A DNA stretch of 64,000 nucleotides from Verticiella sediminum (GTDB lineage Bacteria; Pseudomonadota; Gammaproteobacteria; Burkholderiales; Burkholderiaceae_B), in NCBI RefSeq assembly GCF_007558815.1, contig NZ_VLTJ01000042.1, forward strand, positions 124,001 to 188,000. Direction: 5' to 3'. The translations under genes and the position numbers were made by a program. Within the stretch, counting starts at the first letter, position 1. Every line of letters starts with the position of its first letter. A model generated the notes under the pieces. That model saw only the letters and a list, made by a program, of their open reading frames with translations. It did not search any database and was not told the DNA's origin. Shown one piece after another: positions 53,535-63,663 of the stretch.

Positions 53535-54449
53535 TCACACCACGACCGGGCGCCGGTCGTCGACTTCGGGGATGCGCGGGATGTCGACGCCATACGGAGC
53601 GACGTCCTCGCGGATCTGCTCGAGCGCACGCGCGATGATGTCGATCTCTTCGTCGGGATGGGTCGCGCCCAGCCCGTGCTCGGCAGCCAGCGCCCGGTTG
53701 CGCCCGGCACGGCGCCGTTCGTCGTCGGGCAGGTTGACCACCGCGTACACACCGTTCAGCAGGGAACCCTGCAGTTTCTTCGCGAACTTCTCGCCGAGCA
53801 GGCGCTTGTCGCCCGCGCTCAGCTCGGCGAAGAAGCGGCGCATGATGATGCGGCCGAACTGGATGTGCCTGGCCTCGTCGCGCAGGATGAGCTGGCAGGC
53901 GAGGCGGATCGACGCATAGCGCGCGTTCTCGTAGCGGGCCTGCAGCAGCTCTCCGGACAACTGCTCGAAGAGGGTATTGACGGCCAGCCCGGCGTAGAAG
54001 GACATCGCCTTCTCTTCGCGTTCGTCGTGAAAGCGCGGAATGATCGACTGGAAATAATCGGCGCGCGGCGTGGGCTCGTAGCCGCCGAGGGCCTGGGCCA
54101 CGCGAAACGAAGCCTCGTGGTGCCGCAACTCCTCGGCGATGAAGTTGACGACGTGCTGCTTCACCTTGAACGGCAGGTGCGTGTAGATCGCATCGCGCAG
54201 GCGTTGCGCGCCATAGGCGATCGCACCGTGCTCCATCCAGGCGCGCAGGCTCCACCATTCGGCGCCGGCTTCGCGCACGTCGGCCGGGATGTCGGCCTGC
54301 ACGATGTCGGCATGATCGATGTCGACCGGATTCCAGGCCAGGTCGCGGGCCTGCAGACAGAGCCGCCAGACATCGGCGAACTCGGTGTCGACGCGAATCG
54401 GATACGGGTTGGGGATCGGCGTGAGTTCTTCCAGCAAGGATGGCTGCAT
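53535..54449 (-). CDS. ferritin-like diiron-carboxylate protein (possible oxygenase)
   Basis: A 304-residue helical protein with two E-x-x-H ferritin-type helix pairs: WWSLRAWMEHGAIAYG and 33 residues later EELRHHEASF, then FEQLSGELLQARYENA and DEARHIQFG. This is the spacing of diiron enzymes such as AurF-type N-oxygenases or R2-like proteins, though I cannot place it in a named subfamily. No signal peptide. Start at MQPSLLEEL because of the nearby GGAG; two Mets upstream are possible. Divergent LysR gene and downstream Bug gene suggest an inducible oxidation of an imported acid. Confidence 0.75.
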   Translation of the reverse strand: MQPSLLEELTPIPNPYPIRVDTEFADVWRLCLQARDLAWNPVDIDHADIVQADIPADVREAGAEWWSLRAWMEHGAIAYGAQRLRDAIYTHLPFKVKQHVVNFIAEELRHHEASFRVAQALGGYEPTPRADYFQSIIPRFHDEREEKAMSFYAGLAVNTLFEQLSGELLQARYENARYASIRLACQLILRDEARHIQFGRIIMRRFFAELSAGDKRLLGEKFAKKLQGSLLNGVYAVVNLPDDERRRAGRNRALAAEHGLGATHPDEEIDIIARALEQIREDVAPYGVDIPRIPEVDDRRPVVV

Positions 54450-54506
54450 GGCGGGCTCCATCGGGTTGGCAGAAGCGACGCGTCCAGCATAGGGTGATGG
54501 CAGTGA

Positions 54507-54517
54507 TATTTCTAATA
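54507..54517. promoter_or_regulatory. candidate LysR operator upstream of the diiron gene
   Basis: TATT-TCT-AATA, a short symmetric element in an A+T-rich patch of the divergent 118-base region between the diiron gene and lysR. Weaker than the palindromes of the other two groups. Confidence 0.35.
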
Positions 54518-54567
54518 CTCTTTGCGCAGCCACTTATACTTTCAATGGATCACAGACGGAGAACGCC

Positions 54568-55461
54568 ATGGCTGCGCTGCGCCAGCTCGAACAATTCGTC
54601 GTCCTGGCCGAGGAGCTGAACTTCCGGCGGGCAGCCGAGCGGCTGCACATGTCGCAGCCGCCGCTTTCCGCGGCGATCCAGCGGCTGGAGCAAGAGACCG
54701 GCACCGCCCTCTTCGAGCGCAACCGGCGCATGGTCCGGCTCACCCAGGCGGGCGCGGTTCTGCTCGAGGAGGCACGCCGGGTGTTGAACCAGGCGCGCCA
54801 TGCGATCGAAGCGGCACGCAGCGCCGGACACGGCTTGACGGGAATGCTGCGCCTGTCCTTCGTGCCGAGCGCGGCCTACGGCCTGCTGCCCGACATCCTG
54901 CGTACCTTTCGTGCGCAGCATCCGGGCGTGCGCCTGGACCTGAGCGGGGCCACCACGGAGCAGGACATCGCCGCCCTGCGCCGCGGCGCCATCGACCTGG
55001 CCCTGGTGGTGCCGCCGCTGCGCGATGCCGAGGGCATCACGCTCACGCCCCTGACCTCGCGGGAGATCGTCCTGGCCGTTCCACGCACGCATCGGCTGGC
55101 GCATCGTCGCCGGGTCGCGCTGCGCCAGCTCGTCGACGAATCCTTCGTGGCCTTTCCGTTCTCCGAAGGCCGAGGGTATGCCGGTGCCGTCCTGGCCGCC
55201 TGCCAGGCCGCCGGCTTCTCGCCGCGCATCGCGCAGGAGGCCGCGCAGATGCAGACCGTGCTCACCCTGGTGGCCGGCGGCTACGGCATCGCACTGGTGC
55301 CGGATGCGATGCGCGCGCTGCACCTGCCGGACGTGGTCTATGTCGCCGTCAGCGCGAGCGGCGGGACGCCGCGCTACCCGCTCGCTCTCGCCTGGCCCAA
55401 CGGCGCCGCCAACGCGGCGGCCCTCGCCTTTGCCGAGATCGCCCGCGTCAGCCTCGCGTAG
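54568..55461 (+). CDS. LysR-family regulator, divergent from the diiron gene
   Basis: A 297-residue LysR regulator: helix-turn-helix LNFRRAAERLHMSQPPLSAAIQRLE near 17-41 (the CatR/BenM-like subgroup sequence), effector domain GMLRLSFVPSAAYGLLPDILRTF with Ser/Thr pockets. ACGGAG precedes the ATG. Very likely controls the adjacent diiron/Bug operon. Confidence 0.92.
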   Translation: MAALRQLEQFVVLAEELNFRRAAERLHMSQPPLSAAIQRLEQETGTALFERNRRMVRLTQAGAVLLEEARRVLNQARHAIEAARSAGHGLTGMLRLSFVPSAAYGLLPDILRTFRAQHPGVRLDLSGATTEQDIAALRRGAIDLALVVPPLRDAEGITLTPLTSREIVLAVPRTHRLAHRRRVALRQLVDESFVAFPFSEGRGYAGAVLAACQAAGFSPRIAQEAAQMQTVLTLVAGGYGIALVPDAMRALHLPDVVYVAVSASGGTPRYPLALAWPNGAANAAALAFAEIARVSLA

Positions 55462-55519
55462 CGATCCACCGCACGACAACGGCCGGGGCCAGGCAGCGCG
55501 TTCTTCCCTCTGTGCCGAC

Positions 55520-56322
55520 TCAAGTCACCTCGCGCACGCGCGGCGCATGCATGTCCGCCTGCACCGCGTCGAACACCTCGGTCACGTCGCGCGAGGGCGC
55601 GGCGCCCATCCGGCTGACGACGTAGATCGCCAGCGTGGCGAGGACGAAGCCCGGGACGATCTCGTACAGCCCGAGCCATGCGTAATGGTTCCACACCAGC
55701 ACGACGAGTGCGCCCACGATCATGCCCGCAAGCGCACCGTTGCGCGTCATGCGGCGCCACAGCAGCGAGAGGATCACGACCGGGCCGAACGCCGCACCGA
55801 AACCCGCCCAGGCGTAGCTCACCATGGAAAGCACGCGGCTGTCCGGGTCCCAGGCCAGCCAGATCGCGACCAGCGCCACGGCGAGCACCATGGCTCGGCC
55901 GAACCACACCAGTTCGCGCCGGCTGGCGTCGCGCCGGACGAAGGTCTTGTAGACGTCCTGCGTGAGCGAACTCGAGCACACCAGCAACTGGGCCGAGAGC
56001 ATGCTCATCACCGCGGCCAGGATGGCGGCGAGCAGCATCCCGGCGATCCAGGGATTGAAGAGGATCAGCGAGAGCTCGATGAAGACGCGCTGGGCGTTGG
56101 CGGTGACGCCCGCGGCCTGGCCGGGGTTGGCCGCGAAGTAGGCCACGCCGAAAAAACCCACGGCGACCGCGCCGGCCAGGCACAGGATCATCCAGGCTTG
56201 CGCCCGCCGAGGATGTAGTCCGACAGGTCCTGTGTGGCGCGATAGCCCAGCCAGCCGATGAACAGCATCGCGACGATGTAGATCACGAACATGATCGTGA
56301 GCGGTGCGCTGGTGATCTGCAT
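55520..56322 (-). pseudogene. putP: Na+/proline symporter, internal deletion
   Basis: The first 41 codons (MQITSAPLTIMFVIYIVAMLFIGWLGYRATQDLSDYILGGR, shown in part as ILGGR) are PutP helix 1 and its first loop. After GGGCGCAAGCC near 56200 the frame jumps straight to AWMILCLAGAVAVGFFGVAYF, which in PutP lies about 200 residues later, so roughly 0.6 kb is missing and the frames do not match; the upstream part stops at a TGA within the junction. The rest (NPWIAGMLLAAILAAVMSMLSAQLLVCSSSLTQD...) is intact to a stop. Downstream of putA on the same strand, 74 bases after its stop. Confidence 0.85.
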
Positions 56323-56396
56323 GGTGCTCGCCCTGTACCGGATCTGCGGCCCCCTGGTTCTGCAGTCTCTGACCGGCGACGCCTATGCGTGCCCGC

Positions 56397-59300
56397 TCAG
56401 ACCACCGCCATCAGGCTGGCATTGCCGCCGGCCGCCGCGGTGTTCACGCTCAGGGAACGCTCGGCGAGCAAGCGCTCCAGGCGATACGTGTGGCCCTGCG
56501 CAAGATCGCTGGCGGTGCGGCCCTGCGGCTGCACGATCGGCCCTTCGCGCCGAGCCAGTTGTTCGGCGAGCGCGATCAGGCCGTCGCCGTCGCCTTCGAA
56601 CAGCACGCCGCCCAGCTTGCGCTCGGACGCAAGCACCGCGCCGCCAGCCGTTTCGATCCGGGCGGTCACGTCGGCCGGCAGCCGGGCGAGCATGTCGCGC
56701 ACCTCGGCGTAGCCCGGGCTCTGCTCGTCGAACACCGCACGGTTGCCCGAGGCGAGCGCCGTGGCGAGCTGGATCTGCGCGCCGAGCAGCGTCTGCGGGA
56801 TGCACAGCACGTCGCCGCGTGGTTCGAGCCGGTAGCTGTTGTTCTCGCCCGTGGGGCCCGGCAGCACGGCGTGCGCGTGCAAGGCCGAGGCCTCGCGCAG
56901 GCGTTCGGCCACGCGCGAGGCGGGCTCGGTCGCGTGTGCGCGCAGCCATCCGATCAGGCTGTCGAGCGGCGCAAAGGCTGCGTCCGACCCCAAGGTCATC
57001 CCGGCCGGGACGTCGAACGGGCAGCTCGAGAGCAACCGGGCCAGGTAGAGCGGCCCGCCGGCCTTGGGCCCGGTGCCCGACAGCCCTTCGCCGCCGAACG
57101 GCTGGACCCCGACGATCGCGCCGATGATGTTGCGATTGACGTACAGGTTGCCGGCCTGGACCTGGCCGACCAGCTTGTCGATGGTTTCGTCGATGCGCGA
57201 ATGCACGCCGAAGGTCAGCCCATAGCCGGTGGCATTGATGTCCTCGATGAGCTTGCCGACGTTGGCGCGCTGGTAGCGCAGCACGTGCAGGACCGGCCCG
57301 AAGACCTCGCGCTCCACGTCGGCCACGGCCTGGATCTCGATCAGCGTGGGCGGCACGAAGGTGCCGTGCGCGCACTCGGCCGGCAGCGGCAGTTGCTCCA
57401 CCTCGAAGCCGCGCGCGCGCATGGTCTCGATGTGCTGGGCAAGGTTGTCGCGCGCCTCGGCATCGATGACCGGACCGACATCGGTGGACAGGCGATCCGG
57501 ATTGCCCACCGTCAGTTCGCGCATGGCGCCGCGCAGCATCCGGATGACGTGATCTGCCACGTCCTCCTGCACGCACAGGATGCGCAGCGCCGAGCAGCGC
57601 TGTCCCGCCGAGTCGTAGGCCGATTCGATCACGTCGGCCACCACCTGCTCGGGCAGCGCCGAGGAATCCACGATCATCGCGTTCTGGCCGCCCGTCTCGG
57701 CAACCAGCGGAATCGGGTGGCCCGCGTCGTCCAGCCGGCTGGCAAGCGTACGCGCGATCAGGCGCGCCACGTCGGTCGAGCCCGTGAACATGACGGCGCG
57801 CGTGCGTGCATCGCCGGTGAGCGCGGCGCCCACGTCGCCCTCGCCCGGCAGCAGTTGCACCACGTCCGCGGGCACGCCTGCCTCGTGCAGGATGCGCACG
57901 CCTTGCGCTGCGATCAGGCAGGTCTGCTCGGCCGGCTTGGCGAGCACCGGGTTGCCCGCGGCCAGGGCGGCCGACACCTGGCCCAGGAAGATCGCCAGCG
58001 GGAAGTTCCACGGGCTGATGCACACCACCGGCCCGAGCGGGCGATGGCTGTCGTTGGAGAAGTCGCGCAGGATGTGGTTGGCGTAGTAGCGCAGGAAGTC
58101 CACCGCTTCGCGCACCTCGGCGATGGCGTTGGCGAAGGACTTGCCGGCCTCGCGCACGATCAGGCCGATCATCGTCGGCATCTGCGCCTCGAGGAGATCG
58201 GCCGCGCGCAGCAGGCACTGCGCGCGCTCCTCGACGGGCGTGGCCTGCCAGATCGGGCCGGCCCGCACCGCGCGCGCCAGCGCCGCGTCGACGTCCTCGG
58301 CCGTGGCGAACACCACGTGCCCGACCACGTCGCGGCGCTCGGCAGGGTTCAGCACGGGCCGCGTGCGCGCGGCGTCCAGCCCGGCATCCTCGAGCGCGGG
58401 CGGCGCCGCGCGCCAGTCGATGGCGGCGCTCGCAAGCACAGCCGAAGACAGCGACGCCAGCCGCTGTTCGTTGGACAGGTCCAGCCCATGCGCATTCTCG
58501 CGCTCGCCCGCGCCCTGCGCCCGATACAGATCCGCGGGCAGCGGGATGCGCGGATGCGGCGCGCCCAGGGGTTCGATGCGCTCGGCCTCGTCGACCGGAT
58601 CGGCGACCAGCTCGTCGATGCTCACCGACTCGTCGGCGATGCGATTCACGAAGGACGAGTTGGCGCCGTTCTCGAGCAGGCGGCGCACCAGGTAGGCGAG
58701 CAGCGTCTCGTGCGTGCCCACCGGGGCGTAGATGCGGCACGGGCGCGCAAGCCTGCCATCGCTGACGGGGCCGACGACTTCCTCGTACAGCGGTTCGCCC
58801 ATGCCGTGCAGGCACTGGAACTCGTACTGCCCGGGGTAGTAGTTCTGCCCCGCCATGTGATAGATCGCGGCCAGCGTGTGCGCGTTGTGGGTAGCGAACT
58901 GCGGGTATACCGCCTCGGGCGCGGCCAGCAGCTTGCGCGCGCAGGCCAGGTAGGCGATGTCGGTGTACACCTTGCGTGTATAGACAGGGTAGCCCTCCAG
59001 CCCCTCCACTTGCGCGCGCTTGATCTCGCTGTCCCAGTAGGCGCCCTTGACCAGGCGGATCATGAGCCGGTGGCGGGTGCGCCGGGCCAGTTCGATCACG
59101 TAGTCGATCACGTAGGGCGCGCGCTTCTGGTAGCCCTGGATCACGAAGCCGATGCCGTTCCAGCCCGCGAGCTCCGGCTCCTTGCAGAGCGCCTCCAGCA
59201 GGTCGAGCGAGAGCTCCAGGCGGTCGGCCTCTTCGGCGTCGATGTTCAGGCCGATGTCGTAGCGGCGTGCCAGCAGCGTGAGCGCGCGCAGGCGCGGCAG

Positions 59301-60341
59301 CAGTTCGCTCATCACCCGCTCGTGCTGCTCGCGCGAGTAGCGCGGATGCAGCGCCGACAGCTTCACCGAGATGCCCGGGCCTTCATAGATGCCGCGCCCC
59401 GCCGACGCCTTGCCGATGGCGTGGATCGCCTGCTCGTAGGAAGCGTAGTAGCGCTCGGCGTCGGCGGCGGTCATGGCCGCCTCGCCCAGCATGTCGTAGG
59501 AATAGCGAAAACCCTTGGCTTCCCAGCGCCGGCTGTTGGCGAGCGCATCGGAGATCGTCTCGCCGCACACGAAGTGCTCGCCCATCAGGCGCATGGCCAT
59601 GTCCACGCCCTTGCGGATCAGCGGCTCGCCGCCTTTGCCGATCAGGCGTGTGACCGCCGAGGCGAGCCCGCGCTCGCTGTTGGTGCCGACCAGCCGCCCG
59701 GTGATCATCAGGCCCCAGGTCGCGGCATTCACGAACATCGAGCCCGAGCCCATGTGGGACTGCCAGTCGCCGCGGCTGACCTTGTCGCGGATGAGGGCGT
59801 CGCGCGTGGCCCGGTCCGGGATGCGCAAGAGCGCCTCGGCCAGGCACATCAGGGCCACCCCCTCCTGGCTGGACAGGGAGAACTCGTGGATCAGGCCGTC
59901 CACCCCGCTGCCCAGGCGCTTGCCGCGCAGCGCCGTCACCAGCTTGTGAGCGAGCGCCCGGGTGCCGGCGGCATTCTCCACGCGCGCCTGGGCGATCAGC
60001 ACCGGCAGGCACTCCGGTTCGGGCCGCCGGTAGGCGCTGGTGATCGCCGCGCGCAGCACCGACTGCGGCGCGATCGACTGGGCGAACTCGATGAACGGCT
60101 GGGGCAGCGGCTCGCCCGCCACGCTCAGGCCGGCCTGCTCCAGATCCACCGCGTCCTCGCCGTCGTGCCGGGCGAGGTGCTGCAGCGCGGCCGGGAGCCG
60201 GCCCGCCTCGATGTCCTCCAGAAAGGAGTAGATCGCCTGCTTGATGAACCAGTGGGGCGTGCGCCCCACCCGATTGGCGGCGTCGCGAATGCGCGCGCGC
60301 AGTTGTTCATCGACTTTGACACCGAGCGTGGTCGAACTCAT
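56397..60341 (-). CDS. putA: bifunctional proline dehydrogenase / P5C dehydrogenase and transcriptional repressor
   Basis: Oxidises proline to glutamate and represses put genes when proline is scarce; 1314 residues, full length. Order: ribbon-helix-helix DNA-binding domain (TLGVKVDEQLRARIRDAA...), proline dehydrogenase barrel (about 190-560: GAYWDSEIKRAQVEG, RLVKGAYWD), P5C dehydrogenase (about 650-1100) with Glu882 (AETGGQ) and Cys916 (SAGQRC), and a C-terminal domain ending SLMAVV. The RHH domain implies autoregulation; GTTGCA boxes lie 50-100 bases upstream. Confidence 0.97.
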   Translation of the reverse strand: MSSTTLGVKVDEQLRARIRDAANRVGRTPHWFIKQAIYSFLEDIEAGRLPAALQHLARHDGEDAVDLEQAGLSVAGEPLPQPFIEFAQSIAPQSVLRAAITSAYRRPEPECLPVLIAQARVENAAGTRALAHKLVTALRGKRLGSGVDGLIHEFSLSSQEGVALMCLAEALLRIPDRATRDALIRDKVSRGDWQSHMGSGSMFVNAATWGLMITGRLVGTNSERGLASAVTRLIGKGGEPLIRKGVDMAMRLMGEHFVCGETISDALANSRRWEAKGFRYSYDMLGEAAMTAADAERYYASYEQAIHAIGKASAGRGIYEGPGISVKLSALHPRYSREQHERVMSELLPRLRALTLLARRYDIGLNIDAEEADRLELSLDLLEALCKEPELAGWNGIGFVIQGYQKRAPYVIDYVIELARRTRHRLMIRLVKGAYWDSEIKRAQVEGLEGYPVYTRKVYTDIAYLACARKLLAAPEAVYPQFATHNAHTLAAIYHMAGQNYYPGQYEFQCLHGMGEPLYEEVVGPVSDGRLARPCRIYAPVGTHETLLAYLVRRLLENGANSSFVNRIADESVSIDELVADPVDEAERIEPLGAPHPRIPLPADLYRAQGAGERENAHGLDLSNEQRLASLSSAVLASAAIDWRAAPPALEDAGLDAARTRPVLNPAERRDVVGHVVFATAEDVDAALARAVRAGPIWQATPVEERAQCLLRAADLLEAQMPTMIGLIVREAGKSFANAIAEVREAVDFLRYYANHILRDFSNDSHRPLGPVVCISPWNFPLAIFLGQVSAALAAGNPVLAKPAEQTCLIAAQGVRILHEAGVPADVVQLLPGEGDVGAALTGDARTRAVMFTGSTDVARLIARTLASRLDDAGHPIPLVAETGGQNAMIVDSSALPEQVVADVIESAYDSAGQRCSALRILCVQEDVADHVIRMLRGAMRELTVGNPDRLSTDVGPVIDAEARDNLAQHIETMRARGFEVEQLPLPAECAHGTFVPPTLIEIQAVADVEREVFGPVLHVLRYQRANVGKLIEDINATGYGLTFGVHSRIDETIDKLVGQVQAGNLYVNRNIIGAIVGVQPFGGEGLSGTGPKAGGPLYLARLLSSCPFDVPAGMTLGSDAAFAPLDSLIGWLRAHATEPASRVAERLREASALHAHAVLPGPTGENNSYRLEPRGDVLCIPQTLLGAQIQLATALASGNRAVFDEQSPGYAEVRDMLARLPADVTARIETAGGAVLASERKLGGVLFEGDGDGLIALAEQLARREGPIVQPQGRTASDLAQGHTYRLERLLAERSLSVNTAAAGGNASLMAVV

Positions 60342-60387
60342 GGCAGATCCAGGGCGTAAGGTTGGGCGAGCGCCATTCTAGCTCTGG

Positions 60388-60438
60388 TGCAACCCGATTG
60401 TCATTAAGGTGCAACCCATTCTAGACTTCACGTGCAAC
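60388..60438 (-). promoter_or_regulatory. three direct GTTGCA boxes, probable PutA operators
   Basis: GTTGCA (plus-strand TGCAAC) occurs at 60388-60393, 60410-60415 and 60433-60438, spaced 22 and 23 bases, about two helical turns. GTTGCA is the established recognition sequence of the PutA ribbon-helix-helix domain, and the boxes lie just upstream of putA. Confidence 0.8.
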
Positions 60439-60512
60439 CAGCACCGGCTGGCGGCTGCCACAACCGGGCCCGCCGGGGCACCTCTTGCAAAGCCGGCAGG
60501 GGCGCCGCACCT

Positions 60513-60518
60513 TATAAT
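60513..60518 (+). promoter_or_regulatory. -10 element of alaS
   Basis: A perfect TATAAT, 135 bases before the alaS ATG; the best -35 candidate upstream (TTGCAA at 60485-60490) is 22 bases away, farther than usual. The leader between (60580-60615) has a pyrimidine-rich repeat with ATTCTTTTC twice. Confidence 0.55.
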
Positions 60519-60652
60519 GGATCGTTTGCCCCGACCGTGCGCAGCCCTGCCGCCCCCGCGCCGGGCGAACCGAGTTCCTTTCCATCCCATTCTTTTCCAT
60601 TCTTTTCTATTCCATTACCCGGCGCCGTAACCGGCCAACTCCCGTCCAGCCC

Positions 60653-63307
60653 ATGAAATCCGCCGACATCCGCCAGAAGTTCCTGTCTTTCTTCGAGGCG
60701 AAGGGCCACACCGTCGTTGCGTCAGCATCCTTGGTGCCAGGCAACGACCCGACCCTGCTGTTCACCAACTCGGGCATGGTGCCGTTCAAGGACGTCTTCC
60801 TCGGCCGCGAGCAGCGCCCCTACAAGCGGGCCACCAGCTCGCAGCGCAGCGTGCGCGCGGGCGGCAAGCACAACGACCTCGAGAACGTGGGCTACACCGC
60901 ACGGCACCACACGTTCTTCGAGATGCTGGGCAACTTCAGCTTCGGCGACTACTTCAAGCGCGACGCCATCCACTACGCCTGGGAACTGCTGACCACGACC
61001 TACGGCCTGCCCAAGGAGAAGCTCTGGGTGACGGTCTACCAGGAGGACGACGAAGCCTACGCCATCTGGCGCGACGAGATCGGCGTGCCCGCCGAGCGCA
61101 TCGTGCGCATCGGCGACAACAAGGGCGCGCGCTACGCTTCGGACAACTTCTGGCAGATGGCCGACACCGGCCCCTGCGGCCCGTGTTCGGAGATCTTCTA
61201 CGACCACGGCCCCGACGTCTGGGGCGGCCCCCCGGGCTCGCCCGAGGAAGACGGCGACCGCTACATCGAGATCTGGAACCTGGTGTTCATGCAGTTCGAT
61301 CGCGACGCCCAGGGCAACCTGAATCCGCTGCCGCGGCCCTGCGTGGACACCGGCATGGGCCTGGAGCGCATCGCCGCCGTGCTGCAGGGCGTGCACTCGA
61401 ACTACGAGATCGATCTCTTCCAGCGCCTGATCGCCGCGGCCGCCCGCGAAGTCACGGTGCCGGGCGGCGGCGCGCCCGACATCCACGACAACTCGCTCAA
61501 GGTCATCGCCGACCATATCCGCGCCTGCTCGTTCCTGATCGTGGACGGCGTGATCCCGGGCAACGAAGGGCGCGGTTACGTCCTGCGGCGCATCGTGCGC
61601 CGCGCGCTGCGCCACGGCTACAAGCTCGGCCAGACCAAGCCGTTCTTCCACCGCCTGGTGCCCGACCTGGTGGCCGAGATGGGCGAGGCCTATCCCGAGC
61701 TCGCCAAGGCCCAGGACCGCGTGGCCCAGGTGCTGCGCCAGGAAGAAGAGCGCTTCGGCGAGACGCTGGAGCACGGCATGCGCATCCTCGAGGCCGCGCT
61801 CGCCACCCTGCCTGCCGAAGGCGAAGGCCGCCAGCTCGACGGCGAGACCGCGTTCACGCTCTACGACACCTACGGCTTCCCGCTGGATCTGACGGCCGAC
61901 ATCTGTCGCGAGCGCGGCGTGCAGGTCGACATGGCGGCGTTCGACGCCGCCATGGAGCGCCAGCGCACCCAGGCGCGCGCCGCCGGCAAGTTCAAGATGG
62001 CGGCGGGCCTCGCCTACGAGGGCGAGAAGACCGTGTTCCACGGCTATGAGCTGCTCAACCGCGAGGCCCGGGTCCTGGCGCTGTATGCGGGCGGCACCCA
62101 GGTCGATCGCCTGGAGCCCGGCCAGGAAGATGCGGTGGTGGTCCTGGATCACACGCCCTTCTACGCCGAATCGGGCGGCCAGCACGGCGACGCCGGCCTC
62201 ATCAAGACCACGGGCGGCACCGTGTTCGCGGTCACCGACACGCAGAAGATCGTGGCCGACGTGTTCGGCCATCACGGCCAGGTTCAGGAAGGCGTGCTGC
62301 GCGTGGGCGACACCGTCAGCGCCGAGGTCGACGCCGTGCGCCGCGCGCGCACCGTGCGCAACCACTCGGCCACCCACCTCATGCACAAGGCGCTGCGCCA
62401 GGTGCTGGGCGAGCACGTGCAGCAGAAGGGCTCGCTGGTCGACGCCGACAAGACGCGCTTCGACTTCGCCCACGACGCACCGATGAGCGCGGACGAGATC
62501 GCCCGCGTGGAAGACATCGTCAACGCCGAAGTGCTCGCCAACCAGCCCGTGCAGGCGCGCCTGATGCCCTACGACGACGCGGTCCAGGGCGGCGCGATGG
62601 CCCTGTTCGGCGAGAAGTACGGCGACGAAGTGCGCGTGCTCGACATCGGCTTCTCGCGCGAGCTGTGCGGCGGCACCCACGTGCAGCGCACCGGCGACAT
62701 CGGCCTCTTCAAGATCGTATCCGAAGGCGGCGTGGCGGCCGGCGTGCGCCGCGTCGAGGCGATCACCGGCGACAACGCCCTCGCCTGGGTGCGCAGGACG
62801 GCAAGCACGCTGCAATCCGCGGCGAGCGCGCTCAAGACCCAGCCCGCCGAACTCCTGGGCCGCATCCAGCAGGTGCAGAGCGAGGTCAAGGCGCTCGAGA
62901 AGGACCTGGCCCAGGCCCGCGACAAGCTCGCCGCCAGCGCGGGCAGCGACCTCGCCGGCCAGGCCGTGGACGTCGCCGGCGTGAAGGTGCTCGCCACCCG
63001 CATCGACGGCGTGGACGGCAAGGCGCTGCGCGGGCTGATCGACCAGTTGAAGGACAAGCTCGGCAGCGCCATCGTGCTGCTCGGCACCGCCGAAGGCGGC
63101 AAGGTCAGCCTGGCCGCCGGCGTCACCAAGGACCTGATCGGCAAGGTCAAGGCCGGCGAACTGGTCAACGTGGCTGCCCAGCAGGTCGGCGGCAAGGGCG
63201 GCGGCCGCCCGGACATGGCCATGGCGGGCGGCACCGACGCCGCGGCCCTGCCCCAGGCCATCCAGGCCGCCCAGGACTGGGTACGCACGCAACTGGGGGC
63301 GGCATGA
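60653..63307 (+). CDS. alaS: alanyl-tRNA synthetase
   Basis: Charges tRNA-Ala; 884 residues, full length. Catalytic-core class II motifs ([35 protein letters not shown]), the editing domain with the zinc-like HxxxH ([12 protein letters not shown]) and CxxxH ([11 protein letters not shown]) motifs, and the C-terminal DHHA1-type oligomerisation domain with [15 protein letters not shown]. No unusual features. Confidence 0.98.
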   Translation: MKSADIRQKFLSFFEAKGHTVVASASLVPGNDPTLLFTNSGMVPFKDVFLGREQRPYKRATSSQRSVRAGGKHNDLENVGYTARHHTFFEMLGNFSFGDYFKRDAIHYAWELLTTTYGLPKEKLWVTVYQEDDEAYAIWRDEIGVPAERIVRIGDNKGARYASDNFWQMADTGPCGPCSEIFYDHGPDVWGGPPGSPEEDGDRYIEIWNLVFMQFDRDAQGNLNPLPRPCVDTGMGLERIAAVLQGVHSNYEIDLFQRLIAAAAREVTVPGGGAPDIHDNSLKVIADHIRACSFLIVDGVIPGNEGRGYVLRRIVRRALRHGYKLGQTKPFFHRLVPDLVAEMGEAYPELAKAQDRVAQVLRQEEERFGETLEHGMRILEAALATLPAEGEGRQLDGETAFTLYDTYGFPLDLTADICRERGVQVDMAAFDAAMERQRTQARAAGKFKMAAGLAYEGEKTVFHGYELLNREARVLALYAGGTQVDRLEPGQEDAVVVLDHTPFYAESGGQHGDAGLIKTTGGTVFAVTDTQKIVADVFGHHGQVQEGVLRVGDTVSAEVDAVRRARTVRNHSATHLMHKALRQVLGEHVQQKGSLVDADKTRFDFAHDAPMSADEIARVEDIVNAEVLANQPVQARLMPYDDAVQGGAMALFGEKYGDEVRVLDIGFSRELCGGTHVQRTGDIGLFKIVSEGGVAAGVRRVEAITGDNALAWVRRTASTLQSAASALKTQPAELLGRIQQVQSEVKALEKDLAQARDKLAASAGSDLAGQAVDVAGVKVLATRIDGVDGKALRGLIDQLKDKLGSAIVLLGTAEGGKVSLAAGVTKDLIGKVKAGELVNVAAQQVGGKGGGRPDMAMAGGTDAAALPQAIQAAQDWVRTQLGAA

Positions 63308-63368
63308 TCCCTGCTGGTCGCGAGGCGAACCAGGCCGGCGCCCGGGCCCATGGTTACGGAGTGCGTCG

Positions 63369-63617
63369 ATGAGCCATGTCCAGCGTCCGCAAGCCGTCGC
63401 GCTCGACATCGACACGCGCGGGCTGACCTGCCCGCTGCCCATCCTGCGCGCCAAGAAGGCGCTGGCGGGGCTGGCGAGCGGCGACGTGCTGCGCGTGGTG
63501 TCCACCGACCCGCACTCCATGGCCGACTTCAAGGCGTTCTGCAAACAGACCGGCAACCCGTTGCTGCACCAGGAGGAAGGCGACGGGGAATACATCCACT
63601 ACCTGGCGCGGCGCTGA
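63369..63617 (+). CDS. TusA-family sulfur carrier/transferase-like protein
   Basis: An 82-residue SirA/TusA-fold protein: LDIDTRGLTCPLPILRAKKALAGLASGDVLRVVS contains the active-site CPxP cysteine (Cys in TCPLP), and the second half DPHSMADFKAFCKQTGNPLL is typical. Probably relays persulfide sulfur; partner unknown. CGGAG lies before the ATG, 61 bases after alaS. Confidence 0.9.
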   Translation: MSHVQRPQAVALDIDTRGLTCPLPILRAKKALAGLASGDVLRVVSTDPHSMADFKAFCKQTGNPLLHQEEGDGEYIHYLARR

Positions 63618-63663
63618 AGCGGGCTCGACCGCCTGCGCGCCCGCCGCCGCAGCATAGAGAGCC

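Noticed and set aside
56385-60359. Open frame of over 1300 codons opposite putA
   Set aside because: Antisense shadow of putA, with composition typical of the opposite strand of GC-rich genes.
60722-63595. Open frame of over 950 codons opposite alaS
   Set aside because: Antisense shadow; alaS has every expected motif.
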